In this document: in pieces, positions 27,190 to 36,022 of the stretch
Numbering within the stretch: position 1 is the first letter of the stretch
Layout of the letters: every line of letters begins with the position of its first letter
Assembly: GCF_010672525.1 (NCBI RefSeq)
Contig: NZ_JAAHGH010000032.1
Coordinates: forward strand, 1 to 64,000
Reading direction: 5' to 3'
DNA: 64,000 nt
Source of the DNA: Okeania sp. SIO2B3
GTDB lineage: Bacteria > Cyanobacteriota > Cyanobacteriia > Cyanobacteriales > Microcoleaceae
Translations under genes and position numbers: made by a program
The notes under the pieces: generated by a model
What the model was told of the DNA's origin: nothing
The model's database searches: none
Seen by the model: only the letters and a program-made list of their open reading frames with translations

Positions 27190-27735
27190 GGTAAATTAAT
27201 GGGACTCGATGTCCCATTAATTTACAAATATTATCCCAAAGTTTTGGTCTTGAAAAAAACTTGTGTTATTATGTTTTATAATCTCGGAAATTTGCCGTTA
27301 TGCGGATTAAAACTGCCAACGAACTTTTATCAAAACGTGAAGTTATTGCTTATAAAAACTTAAATATTAAAGGACTAGCTAAAACTCATTTGAGTAAATC
27401 AATCAATGATGCGATTTGGGGGACAATTCCTAGCTATTCTTGCTGTCAAAGCTGAGAAAGCTGGGCAGAAAACAATAGCTGTGAATCCCAATGGTACAAG
27501 CCAAGATTGCTCAAATTGTGGTGAAAAGGTTTCAAAAAAAATATCAGATAGAGTTCATTCCTGTCCGCATTATGGTATTGTGATGTGTCGCGATCAAAAT
27601 GCTGCCAGAAATGTAAAACACAGGGCGGTAGGGCCCAGACGTCCTTAAAGCACGCGCTTGTCCGACGGGATACCGGGACTGAGAAATGAGAAGCCAACAC
27701 TATAGCGTCAGCGAGGGTGTGGGAGTATGTCACAT
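27190..27735 (+). mobile_element. Degenerate IS200/IS605 element with truncated tnpB
   Basis: Left end: a 35-bp palindrome at 27191-27225 (halves joined at GGGACTCGATGTCCC). Right end: 27650-27735, ending GTGTGGGAGTATGTCACAT. Both ends recur at 58659-58964 in the opposite orientation. Between them is a tnpB remnant without its N-terminal two thirds. Total about 545 bp. Confidence 0.7.
27301..27648 (+). pseudogene. tnpB: tnpB C-terminal remnant, frameshifted
   Basis: The first frame (from 27301) encodes [20 protein letters not shown], where the conserved catalytic Glu of 'EDLN' is replaced by Lys-Asn. The second frame (from 27406) encodes the zinc ribbon (SQDCSNCGEKV...CPHYG, with the fourth Cys changed to Tyr) and the final RDQNAARN. 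A frameshift near 27410 separates them. Inactive. Confidence 0.75.
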
Positions 27736-27915
27736 AGTGGGACTTGTTTAGATCCCAATATTTAGGAATGAGGATTCAATAAAGTCCAGAATTTTTTGAA
27801 AGAACTCAAATAGTATGGACTTTAAGAAATTTAACTTGTATAGATAATAAAATCCTCATTCCTTATTTATTCAATTTTCAATCTTCAATTTAAAATCTAA
27901 AAGCATTGCCTAAAG
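27736..27915. other. Short spacer between IS relic and the hydrolase gene
   Basis: Contains an imperfect inverted pair, 'gtccagaattttttgaaag' and 'tttaagaaatttaacttg', of no clear function. Nothing else seen. Confidence 0.35.
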
Positions 27916-29061
27916 TTAGGATGAAACCTTAAGCTTCCTGGGAGTCCGATCCTTTATCTTCTGCTTCTTCCGCCGATCAAGAGGGAAAGTCTGTATATCA
28001 CTAATACTTTCAAAGTCTAAGCTACCAACATCAACCTTGCGGACTTGACGGTTGTTTTGAGTATGGTAATAGATTACCTTGTTTGTGATATCGTGAGCTG
28101 TTGTCCATTGGGTTGAACTCCGCATACCTGATGTGTCTATATCGTCATTTCCCTCAGATGCTCCAAGGGGAACATTAAAATTGTCAAGTATACGAAATAA
28201 TTCATACATCGTTTCAGGTCCGTCAGTGGTTTCTCTTGCAGTTTGAGAAAAAGCAACAGCACGGATAAAACGTGATGGAGGTGTAAAGTCTCCTGGAAGC
28301 CCAATCATTCCACTACCGCCACCTAATGGGCTAAAATCAATTGAGCCAATTTCCTGATCTGGAAGAGCTACAGGAGATATATTGACATAATTTCGTAAAT
28401 TAGTAATATGCCAGTCATATGTTGGGGCATTCGTAATAACCCCTAGTTCCGCATCAAAGATTTTTGGTTTGCCTTGTGACCATTCGATGACGATCTGTTC
28501 GCCTGAAGGATCGCTAACCATCAAGTGAGCTGGTGCAGGTATCCCAAGAGCTGGTTCCACAACATTTACCACTACGATCGAGTTTATTGCCTCACGGACA
28601 TCATCTACTGTGGCACAAGTGGAAAGAAGATAGTTGCCAACATCGGTGGGTGCCATTGACTTGTCTGCGATGGTTGGATCATAATCTATATATTCAGCGA
28701 AGCCTGGATGATAAAAGAGTCCGGCAGCCAATCCCTTTTCATTTATACCATCAAGGATAATTGGCTTCTCTAGACCATCTAATCCTACTACTCCATATTT
28801 GCCAGTCCACTTTATACCAGGTAAATGGACATTCTCATCATCAGAGAGTTCAGTAACAAACTCATGGCCCCTGGGCAGGAGCAATATTCGAGATTTAAAA
28901 TCAAATGAGCTCCATTCCAGTGTTCGACCATAGACCATAGCGCCATCTTCTGCTGTTAGGGTGATACCTGTACAAGCGTAAGCAACAGGTATTAGGCTAA
29001 TGAAACAAAACAGAAAGGCTAAAGCCAATGTCAGCACTATTGATTTTATGTTTTTCATCAC
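27916..29061 (-). CDS. Choloylglycine hydrolase family (linear amide C-N hydrolase), exported
   Basis: 381 residues. Ntn-fold hydrolase related to bile salt hydrolase and penicillin V acylase. A hydrophobic signal peptide (about 5-27) ends in VAYA directly before C30 (ACTGITLTAEDG), so signal cleavage would expose the N-terminal nucleophile Cys. Further family segments: VYGRTLEW (R46), INEKGLAAGLFYHPGF, and VMVSDPSG-like HLMVSDPSGEQIVIEW. Also present: ITNAPTYDWHITNLRNY (the conserved Asn) and LPGDFTPPSRFIRA (the conserved Arg). In cyanobacteria the substrate is unknown; N-acyl homoserine lactones or other amides are possible. The basic tail (RRKKQKIKDRTPRKLK) is unusual. It sits between the two copies of the nucleotidyltransferase module. 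Confidence 0.88.
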   Translation of the reverse strand: MMKNIKSIVLTLALAFLFCFISLIPVAYACTGITLTAEDGAMVYGRTLEWSSFDFKSRILLLPRGHEFVTELSDDENVHLPGIKWTGKYGVVGLDGLEKPIILDGINEKGLAAGLFYHPGFAEYIDYDPTIADKSMAPTDVGNYLLSTCATVDDVREAINSIVVVNVVEPALGIPAPAHLMVSDPSGEQIVIEWSQGKPKIFDAELGVITNAPTYDWHITNLRNYVNISPVALPDQEIGSIDFSPLGGGSGMIGLPGDFTPPSRFIRAVAFSQTARETTDGPETMYELFRILDNFNVPLGASEGNDDIDTSGMRSSTQWTTAHDITNKVIYYHTQNNRQVRKVDVGSLDFESISDIQTFPLDRRKKQKIKDRTPRKLKVSS

Positions 29062-29144
29062 TCAGCTAATTTTTGATGCTGTACACAATAAATAATATTT
29101 TCTTCTCTGCGCAGAATACAACAAGTAGTTATACCTAATTTTTT

Positions 29145-29235
29145 TATTCGAGTAATTAGGGAATGTACTTTGACAGCCAAATATTCTTTATTTCCAGGTC
29201 TAGCTTCCACAATATATACTTTTCCTGGTTATAGA
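29145..29235 (-). pseudogene. Short duplicated fragment of the cobA-hemD 5' end
   Basis: About 85 bp matching 17262-17345: 'ctttgacagccaaatattct' against 'ctttgacagtcaaatattct', then 'ccaggtctagcttccac' against 'ccgggtccagctccaac', then 'atatatacttttcctgg'. It would encode KVYIVEARPGNKEYLAVKVH, with the GAGPG glycine pattern spoiled. A stray gene fragment, not functional. Confidence 0.8.
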
Positions 29236-29354
29236 TTCATCTGACTCTGAATGTAGTTTAGTTGTTAAAAGTCAGACAAAATTATAAATTTTCTTACTTT
29301 TGACTTTTGACTTTTGACTTAAAGGTGAATATAGAGTTTCCTAGTTTAGTAATC

Positions 29355-30191
29355 TCAAGTCAAGTTTGTTTCATCAAAAGCTTTTTCTAATTCTGGAGTT
29401 AATTTTAGATAATTACTCCACAGTTTCAAATAGTTAAAATCTAATATTTTTCGTCTAGCTTTTAAAACTCCTAATACATCGCGCCATTTTTTTTGAGAAT
29501 AATTATCTGCAATTTTGTACCATCTTAATTTCTGTAAAACAATATCTTCAGGGGAAACAATATAAATCAATTTATTTGTAGAAAATAGTTGCACTTGTTT
29601 CCGGCGCGACATTGCTGACAAATCAAAATCATTAGATTGTTTAATAGGATAGATATCAGCTTTGATTACTGATGCTGTGTGAATAACATTAAAGGTATTA
29701 GTACTACGCCTCATAGCATCATCTATAGCAACTTCACTTACATAAAATTCTGTTGCTAAAGCTGCTATTAATTGTTGTACTTTTTCTGGTTCTAAAATTA
29801 CTGCTATATCAGCATCTTCTGTTTGTCTCCGTTCTCCCCAGAAGGAACTAGCAAGACCACTACCTAAATAGTAAGGAATGTTCAAATTATCTAATATTTC
29901 ACCAAGATTTACAACTAAATCTATTTCAGAAACAATCATAAAATCCTTATCAATTAATTTATTTATTGAGCAATATTGCTCTCCTAATTTTAATTTTATA
30001 TACTCTATTTTTAGTTGTTTATTGGTTAAATTATTATGTTGCTGTTTAAATAAATCCCACCAGATTTGTTGTGACTGAATAGATGCTCTATGATGTTGCA
30101 TTATTCTCGTTTCTATAGGCATTTTACCTATGAGTTCAAACCAGATTTTTTCAGCTTCTATTGTTGTATCTGCTGCTTGGGTTTTGTACAT
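29355..30191 (-). CDS. Nucleotidyltransferase-fold protein (AbiEii/MNT-like) with a helical N terminus
   Basis: 278 residues. The C-terminal part has the nucleotidyltransferase pattern: G110-S111 (LGSGLASSFWGERRQTEDAD) and D126-x-D128 in DADIAV, followed by a predicted alpha/beta domain through about 225. The N-terminal 75 residues form a separate helical segment seen in other cyanobacterial hypothetical proteins. Relatives include antitoxin/toxin-type nucleotidyltransferases, but no partner of that kind is recognisable here. The 123-residue gene 35 bp upstream on the same strand is probably co-transcribed. A broken second copy of both lies at 26.2-27.0 kb. Function unknown. Confidence 0.65.
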   Translation of the reverse strand: MYKTQAADTTIEAEKIWFELIGKMPIETRIMQHHRASIQSQQIWWDLFKQQHNNLTNKQLKIEYIKLKLGEQYCSINKLIDKDFMIVSEIDLVVNLGEILDNLNIPYYLGSGLASSFWGERRQTEDADIAVILEPEKVQQLIAALATEFYVSEVAIDDAMRRSTNTFNVIHTASVIKADIYPIKQSNDFDLSAMSRRKQVQLFSTNKLIYIVSPEDIVLQKLRWYKIADNYSQKKWRDVLGVLKARRKILDFNYLKLWSNYLKLTPELEKAFDETNLT

Positions 30192-30226
30192 TATTTTCTA
30201 CGACGATATTACTCAAAATATTAATC

Positions 30227-30598
30227 TTAACTGACTGTTTGATAAGACGACTCTAAGATTTTTTGACGCACTTGCTCCAGCGAATTTATCTTATCTAAAA
30301 CTAGCTCGAAACAGTAATCTGAATCCACAGTGATAATTGGTTGAGGATAGCGTTTTTGAATTGACAAAGCAATTTTTAAACTAGCATCTCCTAGCTCAGA
30401 AATACTAATAGTTTCGCGATCACCACTCAAACGCACTGTGGTAAAATCCTCTCCCTCCCTAAATTCAAACTCTAGGATAGAACCGACAAATTCTCCTTCT
30501 CGAATATTTTCAATTCCTGGGATGTTTTTAACAATATCTACCAGTTTATTTTGGTCAAATTGTTCATTTTTACCAATAAATAAAATCAGTAATTGCAT
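30227..30598 (-). CDS. Unrecognised 123-residue protein, partner of the nucleotidyltransferase gene
   Basis: 123 residues from the ATG at 30598 (MQLLILFIGKNEQFDQNKLV). Predicted alpha/beta, acidic, without membrane spans or cysteine clusters (one Cys). I do not recognise a family. It lies 35 bp upstream of the nucleotidyltransferase gene on the same strand, and the two appear together again, broken, at 26.2-27.0 kb. This indicates that they were duplicated as a unit and probably act together. Confidence 0.6.
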   Translation of the reverse strand: MQLLILFIGKNEQFDQNKLVDIVKNIPGIENIREGEFVGSILEFEFREGEDFTTVRLSGDRETISISELGDASLKIALSIQKRYPQPIITVDSDYCFELVLDKINSLEQVRQKILESSYQTVS

Positions 30599-31387
30599 GA
30601 TTTATACAGCATATTCCTCAGAGGATGTCTGAAAAGTTTTTTGATACTTAATTTTGCCCCCCTAACCCCCCAACTTTGGGGGGAATAAGAGTCAATTTGC
30701 TTCTAAAATTCCCCCAATTTTGGGGGATGCGCGGGGGCTTGGATGTAGTAAATGGGACTTCTCAGACAACCTATCCCATAAGAAATACAGATATTAAAAA
30801 TTAAATATTCCCAGTGCGGGCATCTTGCCCGCGATGTGTCTACCTTACCAAAATTATCAACTTTCTTACTTTTGACTTTTGACTTTTGACTTTTGACTTA
30901 AAAAAGACGCGATGTGTCTACCTTACCAAAATTATCAACTTTCTTACTTTTAACTTTTAACTTTTGACTTTTGACTTAAAAAAGACGCGATGTGTGTACC
31001 TTACTAAAATTATCAACTTTCTTACTTTTAACTTTTAACTTTTAACTTTTGACTTAAAAAAGACGCGATGTATCTACCTTACCAAAATTATAAATTTTCT
31101 TACTTTTAACTTTTGACTTTTGACTTACAAAAGATGCGATGTGTGTACCTTACCAAAATTATCAACTTTCTTACTTTTGACTTTTGACTTTTGACTTAAA
31201 AAAGACAGTAAGCATTCAGCTATTAGCTGTCAGCTATCAGCAAAAAGACTCTATGTTATTGGACAGTGTTTAAATTAACAACTGACTTTAAGAGAAAGGA
31301 AGGCAACTTTTGCAGTAAGACAATTCATAAAGCTTTTATCCTAAACTAAAAGCAATAGCTGATAGCTGATGGCTGACGGCTGAATGC
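30599..31387. other. Repeat-rich spacer with G/C hairpin and tandem array
   Basis: Begins with a hairpin of C and G runs ('ccccccaactttggggggaa', 30668-30687, and 'cccccaattttgggggatgc', 30713-30732). Then comes a five-unit tandem array (30831-31207), then 'cagctatcag/gctgatagctgat' inverted runs near 31210 and 31356. No gene. Confidence 0.65.
30831..31207. repeat. Five tandem units of about 71-78 bp
   Basis: Units start at GCGATGTGTCTACCTTACC (30831), then 30909, 30987, 31065 and 31136. Each contains 'aaaattatcaactttcttac', a run of TTTTGAC heptamers and 'ttaaaaaagac'. Spacing is 78, 78, 78 and 71 bp, the difference being one heptamer. Confidence 0.9.
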
Positions 31388-32437
31388 TTAAAAAAGACAA
31401 GCCATCGGAAAAATTAGATATTCTAGGAAAAATAGTTTCCAAATAAATTGATAAAAATCAGCGATCGCTCTTTTATCTTCCAGGTCTACTTTTTGACTAC
31501 GCCACCACATTATACCCAAAGCTAATACATGACTTATTACCAAAAAAATCAAATTAATATTTGCCAACCAAGTCATACCAAATATAATCATACCAACATA
31601 GCAAATTGTTAATACCCACCTTGCTAAATTAAATACAGTAAATGTTCCTAATTTAATTGTAAATGTAGTGATATTAAATTTACGGTCTCCTTCAATATCT
31701 GGAATATCCTTAAAAATTGCAATAGCAAAAGTGAAGACTATCACAAACAAAGTTAGCGCCCATACTGTGGGAGTAATTTCTGGAATTACCAAGATTTTTT
31801 TGAGGAGAATTATTTCACCTACTCCTTCTATCCATTCATACAAACTTCCTGAAACTTTCTCAACTTTTTCTAATCCCCAAACAAAGCTTAAAAATAACCC
31901 TAGATTAACAATTACTCCCCGCACAGTAAAAATACATAACGCTGCCCAAAAAGGAAATCTTTTTAATCTAATAGGAGGCAAAGAATAAAATGTACCAATT
32001 ACTAAACTTATTCCCACCGTACCTAATAAAAAAGGTCCGCCAACTAGAGCAAAACTTAAAGCCAAAACTCCCGTTATTGCCACAATTAGTTGACCAGAAA
32101 ATCGGGAAAATTCACCAGCAGCTATAGGAAGATGAGGTTTATTAATTCGGTCTATTTCCACATCTTCTAATTGATTCAATCCTACTATATAAATATTTCC
32201 GCATAGACAACTTATCCAAGTTACCAATAACAGAATTAAACTATAGATGAAAAAAGATTGATTGAAAAAATCAGAGCGATCGCCTAGAGCAATTAGATAT
32301 ATTGCCAATACACTTAATGTTGTGCCAATAATTGTATGGGGACGTGCAAACTTCCAAAAACTATATAGCCATGGGAAATATTTTTGCACCAAATTAGTTG
32401 TAATTTTTGCTTCCTGATAATGTGAAATTTCTCCCAT
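31388..32437 (-). CDS. hpt: Homogentisate phytyltransferase (tocopherol synthesis)
   Basis: 349 residues, an integral membrane UbiA-family prenyltransferase. In cyanobacteria this enzyme (slr1736 type, VTE2 in plants) attaches a phytyl chain to homogentisate, the committed step to tocopherol. The metal-diphosphate motif is N88-x3-D92-x3-D96 (GLNQLEDVEIDRINKPHLPI), and the second aspartate-rich motif is FKDIPDIEGDRKFN. About nine membrane segments. N-terminal KFARPHTIIGTTLS is typical. The gene for gamma-tocopherol methyltransferase lies 4.7 kb away on the other strand. UbiA relatives such as chlorophyll synthase are less likely given the N-terminal signature. Confidence 0.88.
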   Translation of the reverse strand: MGEISHYQEAKITTNLVQKYFPWLYSFWKFARPHTIIGTTLSVLAIYLIALGDRSDFFNQSFFIYSLILLLVTWISCLCGNIYIVGLNQLEDVEIDRINKPHLPIAAGEFSRFSGQLIVAITGVLALSFALVGGPFLLGTVGISLVIGTFYSLPPIRLKRFPFWAALCIFTVRGVIVNLGLFLSFVWGLEKVEKVSGSLYEWIEGVGEIILLKKILVIPEITPTVWALTLFVIVFTFAIAIFKDIPDIEGDRKFNITTFTIKLGTFTVFNLARWVLTICYVGMIIFGMTWLANINLIFLVISHVLALGIMWWRSQKVDLEDKRAIADFYQFIWKLFFLEYLIFPMACLF

Positions 32438-33018
32438 AACTACCTTGAATGATTTTTCTCTTAATTTACGATAATTTTATAGCAGTTTTCACATAGATAG
32501 ACTACATTCAATAATTAATAATTAATAATTAATAATTAATAATTATCTCTTCTTTTAAAGGAGAGGATTGACTAAAAGGAAAATTTTTATTTTTATCCTC
32601 TTAAAAGGGGAGGCTTTAAACCACATTTTTTTGGTAATAAAAGCATTTTTCTACTCCCTACTCCCTACTCCCTACTCCCTACTCCCTAAGCAAAAATAAT
32701 TTTGTAGTCTACTTAAATGAAAAGCGCCTTCATTAATTTATAATTGACAATGGATAATTGATAATTACCTCGGGTTTTAACCGTTACAGAATTGAATATA
32801 AGGAAATATCCTAGCACTTTTTTCCCATTAAAAGGGGAGGCTTCAAGGCGCGAATTATTTAATTATTAATTATTAATTATTCGGTAATATTAATTTGGGT
32901 GCATCTAAGTATTTGCAAAAATACTTTTTTCCTATATGTTGCCAGATGAGCTGTTGCCTGTTGCCTATTGCCTAAAAGCAATAAATTTTTGGCTTTATTC
33001 AAAATTGAGATGCACCCA
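32438..33018. other. Spacer with two family B repeats
   Basis: Two family B copies (about 32513-32638 and 32740-32888), 'ctccctactccctact' near 32655, and direct 'taataatt' runs. The remainder has a small hairpin near the ktrA stop. No gene. Confidence 0.6.
32513..32888. repeat. Dispersed repeat family B, copies 3 and 4
   Basis: The first copy runs from TAATTAATAATTATCTCTTC to GGGAGGCTTTAAACC...GGTAA. The second runs from TAATTGATAATTACCTCGGG to AATTATTCGGTAA. They are about 100 bp apart and share the 'aaggggaggctt' core. Confidence 0.55.
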
Positions 33019-33786
33019 TTAATTTGGCAACCGATTAATATCTTGATTAGAGCCAAGTACAATCATTATTATTCCTTTAGTTAAAATTGTACTAGGCTTC
33101 GGATTAATTTTAAATTTTTCACCTCGGTCGCTCACTGCCAGTAAATTTAAACCATATTTATTCCGTAGTTCTAAATCAGCAATAGTTTTACCATCAAATT
33201 TTTCTGGTACAATAACTTCTACGATACTATGATCTGGGTCTATATCAAATTGATCGAGTATTCTAGGTTTACTCAATAATCGTGCTAGTTCGCAACCCAT
33301 TTCTCTCTCTGGAAATACCACATAGTCTGCTCCAATCTTGTTTAAAAGTTTGACATGAGTCTCTGAAGAAGCTTTAGCTACTACAAATTTTACTCCCACT
33401 TCCTTAAGATTAAGAGTAGTAATAATACTTTCCGACAAATAATTGCCAATTGCGACAATTACTGTATCAAAATCTGAAATACCAGCTTGTTTAATAGCAT
33501 TAATTTCTGTTGCATCAAGCTCTAAAGCATGGGAAGATATTTTGTCAGTTAAAGCTTGATTTACTCTTTTTTCTTCTCTATCAATAGCCAAAACTTCATA
33601 GCCTAAATTATGCAGAGTTAAACATACTGCTTTACCAAATCTCCCCAAACCAATTACTGCAAATTGTTTAGTTTCAGATTTTAAATTTTGCCAAAAATTC
33701 CAAGACGATAATTTCACTAAAAATTCAACGTTATAGCTTCTATATTGTAAATAGCAAGTAAGCATTTTCTGAGGAATTCTACGCAA
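33019..33786 (-). CDS. ktrA: Potassium uptake regulator KtrA/TrkA
   Basis: 255 codons from 33786; the fold begins near residue 37. RCK-domain protein that gates the KtrB channel by binding NAD(H)/ATP. The nucleotide-binding motif is FAVIGLGRFGKAVC (GxGxxG), with an acidic end of strand two at AIDREEKRV. The C-terminal TrkA-C part runs from about 170 to VLGSNQDINR. The N-terminal 10 or so residues (MRRIPQKML) are encoded by a family C palindrome, so translation may start lower, for example at MLTCYLQYRS. It lies 905 bp downstream of ktrB on the same strand, a larger gap than usual and filled with repeats. Confidence 0.85.
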   Translation of the reverse strand: MRRIPQKMLTCYLQYRSYNVEFLVKLSSWNFWQNLKSETKQFAVIGLGRFGKAVCLTLHNLGYEVLAIDREEKRVNQALTDKISSHALELDATEINAIKQAGISDFDTVIVAIGNYLSESIITTLNLKEVGVKFVVAKASSETHVKLLNKIGADYVVFPEREMGCELARLLSKPRILDQFDIDPDHSIVEVIVPEKFDGKTIADLELRNKYGLNLLAVSDRGEKFKINPKPSTILTKGIIMIVLGSNQDINRLPN

Positions 33787-34190
33787 ACAGCTTTTGAAAG
33801 TAATAACTTACTAAACCAGTTTGATATGAGGTTGCATAGAATGATGAAATTCATTAAATCAATCTATCTTTATCTACGCTTATCTGTGGTCAATTCTGCT
33901 TGAAATATTATTCTATACAGCTTCATTTCAATTTGGTATAAGGTTAACTTGTTACCTTTTTCTTTCCTGCGGAATGCTGCATCAAGATAATTTTGAATTA
34001 TCCTTTTCAGATAATAACTGATAACTGATAGCTGATAGCTGAGTGCTGAATACTTACAATAGCAAACACAACGTTGCCTCCAAATATTTATTTTCAAATT
34101 TTACCAATACTGAGAAAAATTTTGAACAATTAACTAACTTTATTCTCCTAGTTTTTTAGCTGTATTTTTTACTTTAGCATGAATAAGTAA

Positions 34191-34225
34191 GCATTTCCTA
34201 CGGAATGCTGCGCAAACAGCGGTCA
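34191..34225. repeat. Family C palindrome (GCATTYCYACGGAATGC), representative copy
   Basis: Core GCATTTCCTACGGAATGC followed by 'tgcgcaaacagc'. The same core recurs near 7848, 17668, 20440, 33762, 34337, 34375, 36681, 49322 and, shorter, elsewhere. The core is a near-perfect palindrome of about 18-24 bp, often flanked by 'cagctatcagc' runs. Confidence 0.75.
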
Positions 34226-34540
34226 GCTATCAGCTTTAGTGGACAATTTAAGCTAATTTTTTTTGTGCTTCAATTCTTTGTTTAAAAATGTAGTAGAAGT
34301 TAAGCAAATGCTTGCTTCATTAATTAAAAAGCTGTTTGCGCAGCATGACAAACGAAAATTCTGTTTGCGGAGCATTCCGTAGGAAATACTAATAGCTGTT
34401 TGCTTGGATAAACTCAAACAATTATATAGCGTTTCTCAAATTAGTGGGATAGAATTGTTTTGCTTTTTTTCTATCCCCTGTTTCTCGAGTTACTACTCCC
34501 TACTCCCTACCCCCTACTCCCTAAAACAAACGAATTTTTA

Positions 34541-34670
34541 ACCGAAAAATTGTGGGTATGCGCCTCCCCTTTTAAGGGGATAATAAAAAAAAATTTTCAT
34601 TATTAGTCAATCCTCTTCTTTTCAAGGAGAGGTAATTATTAATTATTCATTATTAATTATTCATTATTGA
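34541..34670. repeat. Dispersed repeat family B, copy 5
   Basis: From ACCGAAAAATTGTGGGTATG to GAGAGGTAATTATTAATTAT, with 'tagtcaatcctcttctttt'. Opposite orientation to copy 1. Confidence 0.6.
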
Positions 34671-34690
34671 ACTCACCAATACGAGAATTG

Positions 34691-36022
34691 CTATACAAAT
34701 AAATTTTCCTCTGGATACTGAACCACACTAGGATTTTTTTCAGCAAAAATAGTAGATACTAATAGTAAGACACCGACCCTACCTATATACATAGTTAAAA
34801 TCAATACTAACTGTCCTGGAATTGTAAAATTAGAAGTAATACCTGTAGATAAACCAACTGTAGCAAAAGCAGAAACAACTTCAAAAAAAACTTGAATTGA
34901 CTCTAATTCTGGGTCAGCAAAAGCAGCTAAAGTAGTAGCGATCGCCACTAATGAAGCTGAGGCAAAAACCACACCAATAGCCTTAATAATAACTATCACT
35001 GGAATCTTACGTTGATAACATAAAACTTCTTCCCTACCCTGTAAAGCTGCTTTTGTACTGTTAAATAATATTCTAAAAGTTGTAGTTTTAATACCCCCCC
35101 CAGTGCTACCCGGACTTGCACCAATAAACATTAAAGCAATAGTGATAAATAAACCAGCATCAGTCAATTGCCCAATATCAATAGTATTAAAACCCGCCGT
35201 TCTAGTAGTAACAGATTGAAACCAAACAGCAATTAATTTTTGCCCTAAGTTTAAACTTTCTAGAGTCTGAGGATTGTTAAATTCAGCAATAAAAAAAGTA
35301 ATAACACCAAAAATCAATAAAAAAATAGTTGTATTAGTAACCACTTTAAAATGTAGAGAAAAAGTGTGAAAAACTTGCTCTTTTTGCCAACTACTTTTAA
35401 ACCATAAATACATTTCCATAATCACTTGATAACCCAATCCGCCAAATATAATCAAGCCAGTAATAACCAAATTTAGTAACGGAGATTTTGCATATTTAAT
35501 AAACCCATCTGTATATAAACTAAAGCCAGCGTTATTAAAAGCATTTATACTATGAAAAATAGAATGCCAAAGACCATCTTTAAACCCATAATTTGGAACA
35601 AAAACAAACAAAAGCAACAAAATACCAGTCAATTCAAACACAACTGTTGTAGCCAAAATAGACTTAATTAAAGGTTCTACACCAGCTAACCCTACCTGTT
35701 CCAAAGATTGCTGAAGAGCAACTTTTTCTCGAAGACGAAATTTACGACCAAGCAACAACAAAAGAATAGTTGTAGCAGTCATATAACCCAAAGCTCCAAC
35801 TTGAACCAATAACAATAGAAATAATTGCCCCCAAAACGAATAATATTCTCCCACATTCACAACAGAAAGTCCCGTCACACAAACAGCAGAAGTTGCTGTG
35901 AATAAAGCAGTCACAGGATGACTCCAATTCCCATTACTCATAGAAATAGGTAACATGAGTAATATCGCACCAATAATAATAACAGCAATAAAACCTTGAC
36001 ATACAGTTCTAGCTACACTCAT
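34691..36022 (-). CDS. ktrB: Potassium uptake channel subunit KtrB (TrkH family)
   Basis: 443 residues with about ten hydrophobic segments. Forms the ion-conducting part of the Ktr potassium (sodium-dependent) transporter in the plasma membrane. The first pore loop with selectivity-filter residues is visible (TATSAVCVTGLSVVNVG), as are later loops (SINAFNNAGFSLY, TTRTAGFNTIDIG and VSAFATVGLSTGIT), each with the conserved glycine. The gene for its regulator KtrA lies downstream on the same strand. Length and loop spacing match cyanobacterial KtrB. The third component KtrE is not in the window. The start at 36022 (MSVARTVCQG) gives a short cytoplasmic N terminus. Confidence 0.9.
   Translation of the reverse strand: MSVARTVCQGFIAVIIIGAILLMLPISMSNGNWSHPVTALFTATSAVCVTGLSVVNVGEYYSFWGQLFLLLLVQVGALGYMTATTILLLLLGRKFRLREKVALQQSLEQVGLAGVEPLIKSILATTVVFELTGILLLLFVFVPNYGFKDGLWHSIFHSINAFNNAGFSLYTDGFIKYAKSPLLNLVITGLIIFGGLGYQVIMEMYLWFKSSWQKEQVFHTFSLHFKVVTNTTIFLLIFGVITFFIAEFNNPQTLESLNLGQKLIAVWFQSVTTRTAGFNTIDIGQLTDAGLFITIALMFIGASPGSTGGGIKTTTFRILFNSTKAALQGREEVLCYQRKIPVIVIIKAIGVVFASASLVAIATTLAAFADPELESIQVFFEVVSAFATVGLSTGITSNFTIPGQLVLILTMYIGRVGVLLLVSTIFAEKNPSVVQYPEENLFV

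Larger units (their letters stand above)
33787..34690. other. ktrB-ktrA spacer full of repeats
   Basis: Family C palindromes at about 34193-34225 and 34330-34398, 'gataactgatagctgatagc' at 34017-34036, and a family B copy (34541-34670). No gene. This spacer probably expanded after repeat invasion of an originally tight ktrBA pair. Confidence 0.55.

Noticed and set aside
30831-31207. CRISPR-like array at the five-unit repeat
   Set aside because: Whole units repeat, including the intervening sequence; there are no unique spacers.
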